Positions 54,146 to 62,806 of a stretch of DNA of 64,000 bases are shown here, piece after piece (position 1 is the first letter of the stretch; each line of letters opens with the position of its first letter). Location of the stretch: positions 1,922,001-1,986,000 of the forward strand of contig OZ240221.1 of the NCBI GenBank assembly GCA_965197675.1, written 5' to 3'. The notes below the pieces were generated by a model. It worked only from the letters and a program-made list of their open reading frames with translations. It was not told the origin of the DNA and made no database searches. Source of the DNA: G965197675 sp965197675. Lineage in GTDB: Bacteria > Chloroflexota > Dehalococcoidia > Plut-88900. The translations under genes and the position numbers were made by a program.

Positions 54146-54577
54146 CTAGGCCCCGGGGAGCGGGCCTAGGCCCTTCTGAAGAAGCTCGATGAAGGCTCCG
54201 TGGGTGTCCCTGGGGTGTACCCAAACGGCCTCGGTATTGGGAGAGGGCTCTTCGTCTTCAGGGATACCTGTGATGCGGCCACCTTTGGCACGCACCTCTC
54301 TTACCGCCTCCCGCAGATCGTCCACCTCGAAAGTGACCAGATAAATACCTTCACCTCTTGACTTCAAGAACTTGGCCACAGCGCTGTCTGGGTCTATCGG
54401 CTCTATGAACTCGATGAGAGCCTCGCGCCCGTTGCCCAAGTAAGTGCTTCGGAACCCGAATCTGGTGAAGTCGTTGGGTGGTTGCATCACCTGTAGGCCG
54501 AATAGCCTGGTATAGGTCTCGGTGGCCTCTTCCAGGCTGTTTACGGCTATGCAGGCAAAGCTCAGCTTATTGATCAT
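54146..54577 (-). CDS. VOC-family protein, methylmalonyl-CoA epimerase-like
   Basis: A 143-residue vicinal-oxygen-chelate protein with two beta-alpha-beta-beta-beta modules. Segments such as FACIAVNSLEEATETYTRLFG, VTFEVDDLREAVREVRAKGG and VWVHPRDTHGAFIELLQ resemble methylmalonyl-CoA epimerase and glyoxalase-I-like enzymes. The His in HPRDTHG and the Glu in FIELLQ match metal positions. The N-terminal metal His seems absent (FACIAVN where epimerases often have H-x-A), so activity is uncertain. Confidence 0.75.
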   Translation of the reverse strand: MINKLSFACIAVNSLEEATETYTRLFGLQVMQPPNDFTRFGFRSTYLGNGREALIEFIEPIDPDSAVAKFLKSRGEGIYLVTFEVDDLREAVREVRAKGGRITGIPEDEEPSPNTEAVWVHPRDTHGAFIELLQKGLGPLPGA

Positions 54578-54737
54578 GAGAACACCTCCTAGTCAATTGG
54601 TATGCGGTCTATCATCCGACTGTTGATATGGATAGTGTAGAATAGAGGCAATTTTCAAACGTTGGTTAGTTGTTTCGCCTTCTCTGGTGGTCATGTTGGT
54701 ATAGCATACATTAGCCAACGAAAGAAAGGGGGAGAAT

Positions 54738-55970
54738 ATGGGCCAGGCACTAAAGGACGTGAGGGTTGTAGACTTGACTCAGTACGAGGCCGGCACCTCA
54801 TTTACCCAGGCGCTGGCCTGGTTGGGAGCCGACGTCATCAAGGTGGAGGCGCCGGGTCGGGGTGACCCCGGTCGAGTGCTTAGTACGGACAAGCCAGGCC
54901 TGGATAGCCCCTACTTCCTCATCCTCAACTCCAACAAACGGAGCATAACCCTGGACCTAAAGAGGGAGAAGGGAAAAGAGGTCTTCCTGGAGATGGTGAA
55001 ACGGGCGGACGTGGTAGCGGAGAACCAGGGCCCCGGCACCCTGGAACGCCTGGGACTGGGCTACGAGGTTCTGGAAAAGACCAACCCTAGAATAATCCTG
55101 GGTAGGGTAAAGGGATTTGGGACTTATGGGCCATACAGCTCCTACAAATGCTTCGATATGATCGCCCAGGCTGCGGGAGGCTCTTACAGCACTACCGGCT
55201 TTGCCGATGGGCCTCCCATGGCCCCTGGCCCAACTTTTGGAGACATAGGCACTGGGTATCACGCCGCTCTGGGTGTTACGGCGGCTTTGTATCAAAGGGA
55301 GCGGACGGGCAAGGGCCAGGTGGTGGAGGTTGCCATGCAGGATGCGGTGGTGAACTTCAGCAGAGTGGCGATGATGGGGTACTACCACAACCCGGACGAG
55401 GTGCTCAGGGTAAAGAAGGGAAATAGAAACGGGGTTAACTACTCTACTGAGTGGGACCCACCTCCCAACGGTCTCTACCAGTGCAAGCCTGGAGGTGCGG
55501 ACGACTATGCCTACGTCTTTGCCCTAGACTCGCCTTCAGATATGTGGCCCAGGCTTCTCAAGGTCATAGGCAGAGAGGATCTGATAGGTGACGAGCGGTA
55601 CGAGAATGGAGATGCTAGACGAGAGCACGTGAATGAAGTAAACGAGATTATCGAAGAGTGGACGATTAAGTGCACAAAACACGACGTGATGAAGATCTTA
55701 GGTGAGGCCGGCCTGGTGGTAGGGGCGTGTCTCAACGCTAAAGACATCCATTCAGATCCCCATTTGCTGGAAAGGGGAATGATCGTCACGTACAAGCATC
55801 CGGATAGAGGCACCTTTACTGCGCCCGGCTCTCCTATCAAGCTGTCCGACTCTCCCACTGAGGTTACGGCCCCACCCCTCTTGGGCCAGCACACCCGGGA
55901 GGTGCTCAAGGAGGTCCTGGAATACTCGGACGAGCAGGTCGACACTCTCGAGAGAGAGGATATAGTCTAA
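54738..55970 (+). CDS. Class III CoA-transferase (CaiB/BaiF family)
   Basis: A 410-residue CaiB/BaiF enzyme. The catalytic Asp is D169 (FGDIGTG), the position used in formyl-CoA transferase. Other landmarks are LAWLGADVIKVEAPGRGD, LNSNKRSITLDLK, GFGTYGPYS and LLERGMIV. It moves CoA between carboxylic acids, but the acid pair is unknown. AAGGGGGAG precedes the ATG. The divergent VOC gene may belong to the same acyl-CoA metabolism. Confidence 0.9.
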   Translation: MGQALKDVRVVDLTQYEAGTSFTQALAWLGADVIKVEAPGRGDPGRVLSTDKPGLDSPYFLILNSNKRSITLDLKREKGKEVFLEMVKRADVVAENQGPGTLERLGLGYEVLEKTNPRIILGRVKGFGTYGPYSSYKCFDMIAQAAGGSYSTTGFADGPPMAPGPTFGDIGTGYHAALGVTAALYQRERTGKGQVVEVAMQDAVVNFSRVAMMGYYHNPDEVLRVKKGNRNGVNYSTEWDPPPNGLYQCKPGGADDYAYVFALDSPSDMWPRLLKVIGREDLIGDERYENGDARREHVNEVNEIIEEWTIKCTKHDVMKILGEAGLVVGACLNAKDIHSDPHLLERGMIVTYKHPDRGTFTAPGSPIKLSDSPTEVTAPPLLGQHTREVLKEVLEYSDEQVDTLEREDIV

Positions 55971-56016
55971 GTGCAACCGAAGAGTGAGTCGTGGAGGGAC
56001 GTGAGGCTCTCTGTTT

Positions 56017-57225
56017 ATGGATCTCGTCGACAAGGTTCTTAGACGAAAGGAGCGGTCTGCCTCTGATTGGCATCGGCATGGTCAGAGACTGATGCAGGAG
56101 CGACGCTGGCGGGATGCCATCAAGAGCTTCAGAAAGGCCCTACGTTCTGAACCCACGTTGCTTCAAGCTTACATAGATAGAGGCACAGCTTATTACAATA
56201 CAGGCCAGTACGAGATCGCTATCACCGACCTAGACGAGGCTGTTTCTCTGTCTTCAAACAGCGTCGATGCTTATGATATGCGCGGCACTATCCACACCGC
56301 TCTCGGAGGGTACGAGCAGGCCATACAGGACTTCGATCAGGCTATTGGGCTGAATCCCCAGGTCGCTCATCTCTACAGCAATCGAGGTCTGGCCCATTTC
56401 AAGCTGGATCGACCTGAACAGGCCATGCAAGACTACGACTCTGCCATTCAACTGGACCCGCAGCTGACTCAAGCCTATGCTCGTCGTGCGTATGCTCATA
56501 TAAGCCGGGAAGCGTATGAGCAGGCCATCGAGGACTGTAACGAGGCCCTTTGCTTAGACCCCGGCTCCGCTCAAGCCTACTATGTGCGAGGTGTTGCCCA
56601 CAGCAGGCTTCGCGAGCATCAGAAGGCAATCGAAGACTTGGACCAAGCTGTTCTGCTGGACCCTGAAAATTCTCGGTCCTACTATCAACGGGGATGTGTG
56701 TACGAGGAACGCGGCGAATATCAACAGGCCTCGGATGACTACAGTGAGGCCATTCGCCTGGAGCCGGGACTGGCCGAGGCTTATTTCGGAAGGGGTGTGG
56801 TCTATGCTGAACAGAGCTGGCACGAGGAAGCCATGGGGGAGTATGACCAAGCCTCGCGTCTTAACCTGACCGACGCCATCTTATACTACAGAATAGGAAA
56901 CTCCTATCTGAGCTTGGGGCGCTATGCGCAGGCCATCAAAGAGTTCGATGAGGCGATTCGACTCGATCCTCAGCTAGGAGACGCCCGCAACAACAGGGGT
57001 GTTGCTCACAATAACCTGGGAGAGAGCAAGGAGGCAATTGACGATTTTACTGCCGCAATCCGCCTGGATCCCGAGAACGGGCAACCCTACGCCAATCGAG
57101 CCGTCGCATATATTGCTATGCTCATGGATCCGGAGGCACAAGCGGACGTTGACGAGGCCCTTCGGAGGGGTTTTTCCAAGGATCGGCTTGACAAGGCAAT
57201 AGAAGCGGCAAAAAAGCAGCGTTAG
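56017..57225 (+). CDS. Tetratricopeptide-repeat protein
   Basis: A 402-residue protein made of about ten to eleven TPR units with 34-residue period (for example AYYNTGQYEIAITDLDEAVSL and YNLGE-type turns). There is no signal peptide or other domain, so it is probably a cytoplasmic scaffold. The next gene is an exported TPR lipoprotein 15 bp downstream. The pair probably arose by duplication and retargeting. Confidence 0.88.
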   Translation: MDLVDKVLRRKERSASDWHRHGQRLMQERRWRDAIKSFRKALRSEPTLLQAYIDRGTAYYNTGQYEIAITDLDEAVSLSSNSVDAYDMRGTIHTALGGYEQAIQDFDQAIGLNPQVAHLYSNRGLAHFKLDRPEQAMQDYDSAIQLDPQLTQAYARRAYAHISREAYEQAIEDCNEALCLDPGSAQAYYVRGVAHSRLREHQKAIEDLDQAVLLDPENSRSYYQRGCVYEERGEYQQASDDYSEAIRLEPGLAEAYFGRGVVYAEQSWHEEAMGEYDQASRLNLTDAILYYRIGNSYLSLGRYAQAIKEFDEAIRLDPQLGDARNNRGVAHNNLGESKEAIDDFTAAIRLDPENGQPYANRAVAYIAMLMDPEAQADVDEALRRGFSKDRLDKAIEAAKKQR

Positions 57226-57240
57226 ACACTCAGCAAAGGC

Positions 57241-57798
57241 ATGATGCTCTCGAAGGTACCTGTTATAAGAAAGATTACTATTCCTTTTGTCATATTAGCG
57301 GTTGCGGTCTTAGCCCTATCCGCATGTGGAGCTGAGTTGTCTGCAGCTCAAGAGCTTCACAACGAGGGAGCTAAACTTCATTTGGATGGACATCTGGAAG
57401 AGGCGATAGCTAAATACGATCAGGCCCTTCTTCTCGACCCCAGCCTGGTGCTTACCCTCATGGAGAGGGGAGATGCTTACTTCGAGTTGGGGGAATTCGA
57501 CTCAGCTGTCGAGGACTACAGCGTTGCTATAAGCCTCGACACCGACAATCGCGAAGCGTACAACAAACGCGGTTTCACCTATTACACGCTGGGCCAATAT
57601 GATGAAGCCATTGCTGATTTCAACCAGAGTGTGATACTGGACCGCCGATTCGCGGCTGGATATGCCAATCGTGCTCTCGCTCATACGCAGGTGGGCATGG
57701 ATGAACAGGTGAAAGACGACATCGACCTGGCCGTCTTCTACGGATTCGATAGGGACGTCCTCGAAGCGCAAATAGAAGAGATAAAGGCGCAGCGCTAA
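57241..57798 (+). CDS. TPR-repeat lipoprotein
   Basis: A 185-residue exported protein. The N-terminal basic stretch, hydrophobic core and lipobox LSAC predict lipid attachment at about Cys29. Three to four TPR units follow (EAIAKYDQALLLDPS; SAVEDYSVAISLD; EAIADFNQSVILD). It presumably scaffolds a complex at the cell surface. It is co-oriented with the cytoplasmic TPR gene. Confidence 0.85.
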   Translation: MMLSKVPVIRKITIPFVILAVAVLALSACGAELSAAQELHNEGAKLHLDGHLEEAIAKYDQALLLDPSLVLTLMERGDAYFELGEFDSAVEDYSVAISLDTDNREAYNKRGFTYYTLGQYDEAIADFNQSVILDRRFAAGYANRALAHTQVGMDEQVKDDIDLAVFYGFDRDVLEAQIEEIKAQR

Positions 57799-57805
57799 GA
57801 TCTAA

Positions 57806-58100
57806 TTGGGCCCCCGGCCCCTGGGAGGGTTTTGTATCTGGGGGGCAGTTCCCCCCAACCCCCTGCCAGAGGGATGTTTCCCTCTGGACCCTCTGCAGGG
57901 GCATCCTCCTCCCCGCCTAGGTAAGTGGTCTCCAAACCCCCAGGCAAGGAGGCTCTGCGTCAGAAAGGCGAAGGCTTTGGTCCCACCCTCCCGCCCAGGT
58001 AAGTGGTTCTTGGGAGCACATCTCCCCCGTGCAACACGTCTTCCCTGGATTCCCGTGTCAAGCACGGGAATGACGGGTGGAGCGGCTTTCGATAAGCTGA
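57806..58100 (+). repeat. Dispersed multi-hairpin repeat copy
   Basis: Modules: GGGAGGGTTTTGTATCTGGG; CCAGAGGGATGTTTCCCTCTGG (perfect hairpin at 57866-57887); GTCAGAAAGGCGAAGGC with CCCACCCTCCCGCCC; palindrome at 58049-58071. It lies between the TPR lipoprotein and the tetR promoter. Confidence 0.85.
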
Positions 58101-58129
58101 GGGTGGGGGATTGGGGTTTTCAACCGCGC

Positions 58130-58185
58130 TTGACATGGCCTTGTACAGTCCACTAGACTCTCTATACAGACCAGTCGGTCTAGTG
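58130..58185 (+). promoter_or_regulatory. tetR-men promoter with overlapping palindromic operator
   Basis: TTGACA (58130-58135) and TAGACT (58154-58159) are spaced by 18 bp. Two nested inverted repeats follow: CACTAGAC (58151-58158) with GTCTAGTG (58178-58185), and AGACC-AGTC-GGTCT (58168-58181), which has the form of a TetR-family operator. The outer repeat overlaps the -10 box. Autorepression of the tetR-menFDH unit is inferred. Confidence 0.7.
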
Positions 58186-58192
58186 AACTGCT

Positions 58193-58819
58193 ATGACTAC
58201 CACGTCGGATTCTCGTAACGCTAGGGAGCGCATCTTGGAGGCGGCTGCCAGCTTGTTGGCTCGCCAAGGTTACCACAACGCAAACGTCGACGAGATCATC
58301 CAGCAGTCGAATACCTCCAAGGGCAGCTTCTACTTCCATTTCCCCAGCAAAGAGGAAATGGTGATGGGTCTCATCCAGCAGCTCAGTGGTAAGCTGGTGC
58401 GTAAGGTAGAGCGCTCCATCGAGAAAGAGTCCAGGCCCGTCTACAGAATTGCCCTTGCTATCGATGCTCTGTTGTTGACCTTCTCGAAGCAGAGGAAGCT
58501 GGCCGAGATTCTACTCATCAATATGGCGGGTCAAGGCAGGGTCATGGACAAGAAGTTTCTCCCCATTCGCGGCCGCTTCGCGAAGTTGATTCAAATGGAG
58601 CTAGATAGGGCTATAGAAGCCGGGGCGGTGCCACGACTGGATACTCAACTGGTGTCTCACGTGTGGCTAGGCGCACTCCAGGAGGTGATTCTACAGTGGC
58701 TGACGTCTGGCAGGTCTGTCCCCATGGCGGAGACGGCGCCGGCTCTCAGGTCGCTGCTTCTTCGTAGTGTCGGAGTGGATCCTGGGTCTCTGGAGATGGG
58801 TAAGACTAGGCAGAAGTAA
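58193..58819 (+). CDS. TetR/AcrR-family transcriptional regulator
   Basis: A 208-residue regulator. The N-terminal helix-turn-helix (ILEAAASLLARQGYHNANVDEI; SNTSKGSFYFHFPSKEEM) is canonical TetR. The C-terminal ligand domain resembles the fatty-acid/acyl-CoA-responsive type by general form only. Its stop codon overlaps the menF start (TAATG), so it is co-transcribed with menaquinone genes, and a palindrome sits in its own promoter. Confidence 0.92.
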   Translation: MTTTSDSRNARERILEAAASLLARQGYHNANVDEIIQQSNTSKGSFYFHFPSKEEMVMGLIQQLSGKLVRKVERSIEKESRPVYRIALAIDALLLTFSKQRKLAEILLINMAGQGRVMDKKFLPIRGRFAKLIQMELDRAIEAGAVPRLDTQLVSHVWLGALQEVILQWLTSGRSVPMAETAPALRSLLLRSVGVDPGSLEMGKTRQK

Positions 58820-60201
58820 TGATGACAGTGGCAACGCCAACAGCGCAACAGGCACTGCTAGAAGACGGACGAAAGCGGGCAGCCTCCTTGGGGCGTTCCA
58901 TCCTCGTCAGCTACACGCACCCAATCACCGAAGTGAATGACCCCGTATCTCTGTTCTCTGAGCCTCAACATGACTCAACGACCAGGATGCTGTGGGTCAA
59001 CCCTTCAAAAGGCTCGTGGAAGGTAGGCGCGGGTGCAGCTTTTGCGGTTGCGTGCCGTGGGGAAGAGCGATTCAAAAGAGCCAAAGCGACTGTAGAAAAG
59101 TGGGTATCAGATGCGATTGTGGAAGCGTCTCGCTCATCCGAGGTGGGGCCTGTGGTCTTTGGCGGCTTTCGCTTTGACATCGGTTCTCGGCAGGAGGAGG
59201 AGTGGAGCGGCTTTGGAGATGGTCTGTTGGTTCTACCGAGACGATTATGTTCGAAGGCTGGTGATGGAAGCTGGATCACGGAAAACGTGGTTGTCCACCC
59301 CAATGAACATGGAGACGTCTTTTCATCGAACTCATACTCAACCACCGATTCTTTCGACAGGTCAGGCTCCGAGGACGTTACTCGTGAAGGATGGTGTGAC
59401 TCTGTAGCCGATATCCTGAACCGAATAAAGGATGGCGACTTGAAAAAGGTGGTGCTGGCTCGTCGGCGAAGGATCGAGTTGTCAGACGTCACGTCTTTAG
59501 GTAACGTTTTGCGAGATTTGATTGATCGAGAGCCTGAGTGTACTGTATTCGCCTTTGCCCAGAACGGCTCCTGCTTCCTTGGGGCAACTCCTGAGATGCT
59601 AGTCAAAGTTAACGGCGATGGAGTCGAGAGCCATTGTCTGGCAGGGTCGGCGCCTCGCGGTGCTTCAGAGCGTCAAGACTTGGAACTGGAGGAGTCTTTG
59701 CTGAGGGATGCGAAGGAGAGGTGGGAGCACTCCCTAGTCGTGAATGAGGTGGGGCACGTACTGGAGGGGAAATGCGCCGATCTTTGCTGGGAAAGTACCC
59801 CAAGAGCTCTGAAACTGAGCAAGGTTCAACATCTTGCTACTACCTTCAGAGGGAGAAGGAGTGCCGGCGCCCATATTTTGGACTACGTCGAAAGTCTCCA
59901 TCCTACTCCGGCGGTGGCAGGCAGCCCAAGAAACGAGGCGATGGAGGTCATTCGTCAGCTGGAGAGAGTGGATCGAGGATGGTACTCAGGCCCCATAGGG
60001 TGGATGGCCGGGGATGGCGGCGGCGAGTTCACTGTGGCGATTCGATCCGCTCTGATCAGAAGCAACCTAGCCCTTCTTTATTCGGGGGCAGGAATCGTGG
60101 AGGGGTCTGACCCAGGAAAAGAGTTTGCTGAAACCGAGGTGAAGTTCAGCTCTATGATTACTGCCTTACGAGAAGGCGCCAATGAAGTTCGAGAACCGTA
60201 A
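58819..60201 (+). CDS. menF: Isochorismate synthase
   Basis: A 460-residue chorismate-utilising enzyme. The C-terminal catalytic domain (about 195-460) holds LKKVVLARRRRIEL (base Lys), FLGATPEMLVKV, HLATTFRGRR, PTPAVAGSPRNEA and EGSDPGKEFAETEVKFSSM, which support MenF/EntC rather than TrpE. It converts chorismate to isochorismate, the first menaquinone step. It overlaps menD by 20 bp. Confidence 0.92.
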   Translation: MMTVATPTAQQALLEDGRKRAASLGRSILVSYTHPITEVNDPVSLFSEPQHDSTTRMLWVNPSKGSWKVGAGAAFAVACRGEERFKRAKATVEKWVSDAIVEASRSSEVGPVVFGGFRFDIGSRQEEEWSGFGDGLLVLPRRLCSKAGDGSWITENVVVHPNEHGDVFSSNSYSTTDSFDRSGSEDVTREGWCDSVADILNRIKDGDLKKVVLARRRRIELSDVTSLGNVLRDLIDREPECTVFAFAQNGSCFLGATPEMLVKVNGDGVESHCLAGSAPRGASERQDLELEESLLRDAKERWEHSLVVNEVGHVLEGKCADLCWESTPRALKLSKVQHLATTFRGRRSAGAHILDYVESLHPTPAVAGSPRNEAMEVIRQLERVDRGWYSGPIGWMAGDGGGEFTVAIRSALIRSNLALLYSGAGIVEGSDPGKEFAETEVKFSSMITALREGANEVREP

Positions 60202-61966
60202 CTACGCCCTAGCTTGTTCCTTCGTAGATGAGCTGGCGCGCTCCGGACTTCGTCACGTGTGTATTTGCCCTGGGTCTCGCTCCAGCCCTATTACCATCGG
60301 CTTCGCAAGGCATCCCAGTGTCAAGACCTGGGTTCACCTGGACGAGAGGTCTGCTGCCTTCTTTACCCTGGGCATCGGCAAGGCTCTGGGAGAACCGGCA
60401 GCGGTGGTCTGTACGTCTGGGACGGCAGTGGCCAACCTGCTGCCGGCCGTGGTGGAGGCTAAATACTCTTACACGCCCCTTCTGCTGCTCACCGCCGATC
60501 GCCCACCTGAGACGTGGGAATGGGGCGCCTCTCAGACTATTTTACAGTCTCGAATATTCGGGGTGCATGCAAAGTGGGCCACGGATATACCAACGGTGGA
60601 GGTGACGGGAGACTTACTGAGGTACGTGAGGGCTACGGCGTGCAGGGCTATGGCGGAAGCTTACGCCGCCCCTGCCGGGCCAGTACACGTGAACCTGTCC
60701 TTCCGAGAACCGCTGGCACCGGAGGAGGTGGCGGAAGATTTCGACTGGCGCTCTCTGCGGCAAGACAACCAAGCTTGGGAGGGACGCCCTCAAGATTCTC
60801 CGTTCATATCAGTCCCCAATCCCAGGGCGACCATTTCTAATGAGCCGATTGACGAGCTGAGTAAAAAGCTGGCTGGTATAGAGCGGGGGGTCATCGTTTG
60901 TGGACCTCAGTCATCACCCGATTTCCCCGATAAGGTATCCCGACTGGCGACTGCTTTGAAGTATCCGATATTGTCGGACTCGCTTTCACAAGTACGATGC
61001 GGCCCTCATGACAGAGGTCAGGTCATAGATAACTACGACCTGTTTCTTCGACATGAGGGGACGTCAACTCAGCTGGCGCCGAAGGTGATTATGAGATTCG
61101 GCGCCATACCCACGTCCAAGGTTCTCAACCGGTACCTGGAAAGGTACAGGTCTGTGGAGCAGATACTGGTGGCCGAGGAAGGATGGCACGATCCCACGCA
61201 TTTGGCTTCTGAGATAATCCGCGGAGATGTAGTTGAATTATGCGACCAGTTGACTCTCCGTCTACAACTCGAATCCTCTCCATCCTCATGGTCGGAAGAA
61301 TGGCTGTCAGTTCGAAACCGAGTAAATGAGGCTTCCCAGGCTGCCTTGGGAGACATGGACGAGCTGTTCGAGGGGAAGGTATTCAGTGAAATCGAGAATA
61401 TGCTACCGGATGAAGCCATCTTGTTCGCGGGAAACAGCATGCCCGTGAGGGATATGGATGCTTTCCTTTCCAAGACCTCCAAGTCAGTCCACTGCATGGC
61501 CAATCGAGGAGCGAGCGGGATCGATGGCGTGGTCTCTACTGCATTGGGCGTCGGTGCTGCGACTGATGCGCCACTTGTCCTGGCGCTGGGCGATCTGTCG
61601 TTCTATCACGATATGAACGGGCTTCTCCCGGCTAAGCAGCATCAGATCAACGTCACAATAGTAGTGATCAACAATGACGGCGGGGGCGTCTTTTCTTTCT
61701 TACCCCAGGCCAACCACACGGATGTTTTCGAAGAGTATTTCGGGACGCCTCACGGACTGGAGTTTCGATCTGCTGCCGAGCTTTACGGACTCCAATATAC
61801 CAAAATCTCATCCTGGGATGAGTTTCGCCAAGCTGTTTCCAGCAGTCTATCAATGATGGGAACTAACATCATAGAAGTGCCGGGTGATAGAGCCAGGAAC
61901 ATGGACCTGCACAAAGGGCTTTGGGGAACTGTCTCGAATGCCCTTCACGTTCACGCCAAGGAGTAG
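60182..61966 (+). CDS. menD: SEPHCHC synthase (MenD)
   Basis: A 594-residue thiamine-diphosphate enzyme. CPGSRSSPI and DERSAAFFTLGIGKA (activating Glu) mark the N-terminal domain. GNSMPVRDMD and LGDLSFYHDMNGLL...NNDGGGVFSFLPQ mark the ThDP and Mg sites. It adds succinic semialdehyde (from 2-oxoglutarate) to isochorismate. It overlaps menF and is followed by menH. Confidence 0.96.
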   Translation: MKFENRNYALACSFVDELARSGLRHVCICPGSRSSPITIGFARHPSVKTWVHLDERSAAFFTLGIGKALGEPAAVVCTSGTAVANLLPAVVEAKYSYTPLLLLTADRPPETWEWGASQTILQSRIFGVHAKWATDIPTVEVTGDLLRYVRATACRAMAEAYAAPAGPVHVNLSFREPLAPEEVAEDFDWRSLRQDNQAWEGRPQDSPFISVPNPRATISNEPIDELSKKLAGIERGVIVCGPQSSPDFPDKVSRLATALKYPILSDSLSQVRCGPHDRGQVIDNYDLFLRHEGTSTQLAPKVIMRFGAIPTSKVLNRYLERYRSVEQILVAEEGWHDPTHLASEIIRGDVVELCDQLTLRLQLESSPSSWSEEWLSVRNRVNEASQAALGDMDELFEGKVFSEIENMLPDEAILFAGNSMPVRDMDAFLSKTSKSVHCMANRGASGIDGVVSTALGVGAATDAPLVLALGDLSFYHDMNGLLPAKQHQINVTIVVINNDGGGVFSFLPQANHTDVFEEYFGTPHGLEFRSAAELYGLQYTKISSWDEFRQAVSSSLSMMGTNIIEVPGDRARNMDLHKGLWGTVSNALHVHAKE

Positions 61967-61968
61967 CT

Positions 61969-62796
61969 GTGGCCCGGATGCCAATCAACGGGGTGAATCT
62001 GAACGTGGACGTAGTTGGCGAGGGTCCACCGGTGTTAGCGCTTCATGGATTTACTGGGGACATGAGTACTTGGGATGGGCTGGTGCGTAACGCTGAAACG
62101 GAGTTCACCTTTGTGAGGGTGGACCTACTAGGACATGGTGGTTCCGACTCTCCCCCTGACGCAGATAGATACTCAATGGAGTGTTGTGTCTGTGATCTGC
62201 TGGGAGTCCTGGATGCGCTTGACGTTCACCGGGCAATCTGGCTCGGCTATTCCATGGGAGGACGCATCTGCTTGCATGCAGCGATGTCAGAGCCGGAGCG
62301 GTTTCAGGCTTTGATTCTGGAGAGCGCTTCCTACGGAATCATAGACGAGGGTGAGAGGATACGACGCCGTGAGAAAGACGCCCGTTTGGCTGACATGATT
62401 GAGGAAGAGGGGATTTCGACATTTGTGGACTACTGGGAGACGCAACCGCTATTCAAGAGTCAAGAGCGATTGCCCAAAGACGTCAGGGAGAGGGTAAGAA
62501 GTCAACGCCTGCAAAACGATCCGGTAGGCCTGGCTAACAGCCTCTTAAGTCTGAGCACAGGTCGCCAACTATCTTTACATAATAATCTTAGCTTTTTGGA
62601 TTTCCCGATTCTCTTCGTGACTGGAAGGGAGGATGATAAGTTCTGTCGGATAGGCAGGTCCCTAACCGACCAGGTAGCTGGAGGAGCTATGACCATCATC
62701 CCGGAAGCGGGCCACGCGGTGCACCTGGAACAACCTGAGCGATTCAACGAGGTGGTTCTGGACTTTATGAGAGCACACAGTAAACGAAAGCTATGA
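61969..62796 (+). CDS. menH: SHCHC synthase (MenH), alpha/beta hydrolase fold
   Basis: A 275-residue protein from GTG 61969, chosen because AAGGAG (61958-61963) lies 5 bp upstream and the menD stop is adjacent. The longer frame overlapping menD has no such site. LHGFTGDMSTWDGL (oxyanion), LGYSMGGR (Ser) and AGHAVHLEQPERF (His) are MenH hallmarks. It eliminates pyruvate from SEPHCHC. It meets menC head-on 10 bp later. Confidence 0.9.
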   Translation: MARMPINGVNLNVDVVGEGPPVLALHGFTGDMSTWDGLVRNAETEFTFVRVDLLGHGGSDSPPDADRYSMECCVCDLLGVLDALDVHRAIWLGYSMGGRICLHAAMSEPERFQALILESASYGIIDEGERIRRREKDARLADMIEEEGISTFVDYWETQPLFKSQERLPKDVRERVRSQRLQNDPVGLANSLLSLSTGRQLSLHNNLSFLDFPILFVTGREDDKFCRIGRSLTDQVAGGAMTIIPEAGHAVHLEQPERFNEVVLDFMRAHSKRKL

Positions 62797-62806
62797 CATC
62801 GAAAGT

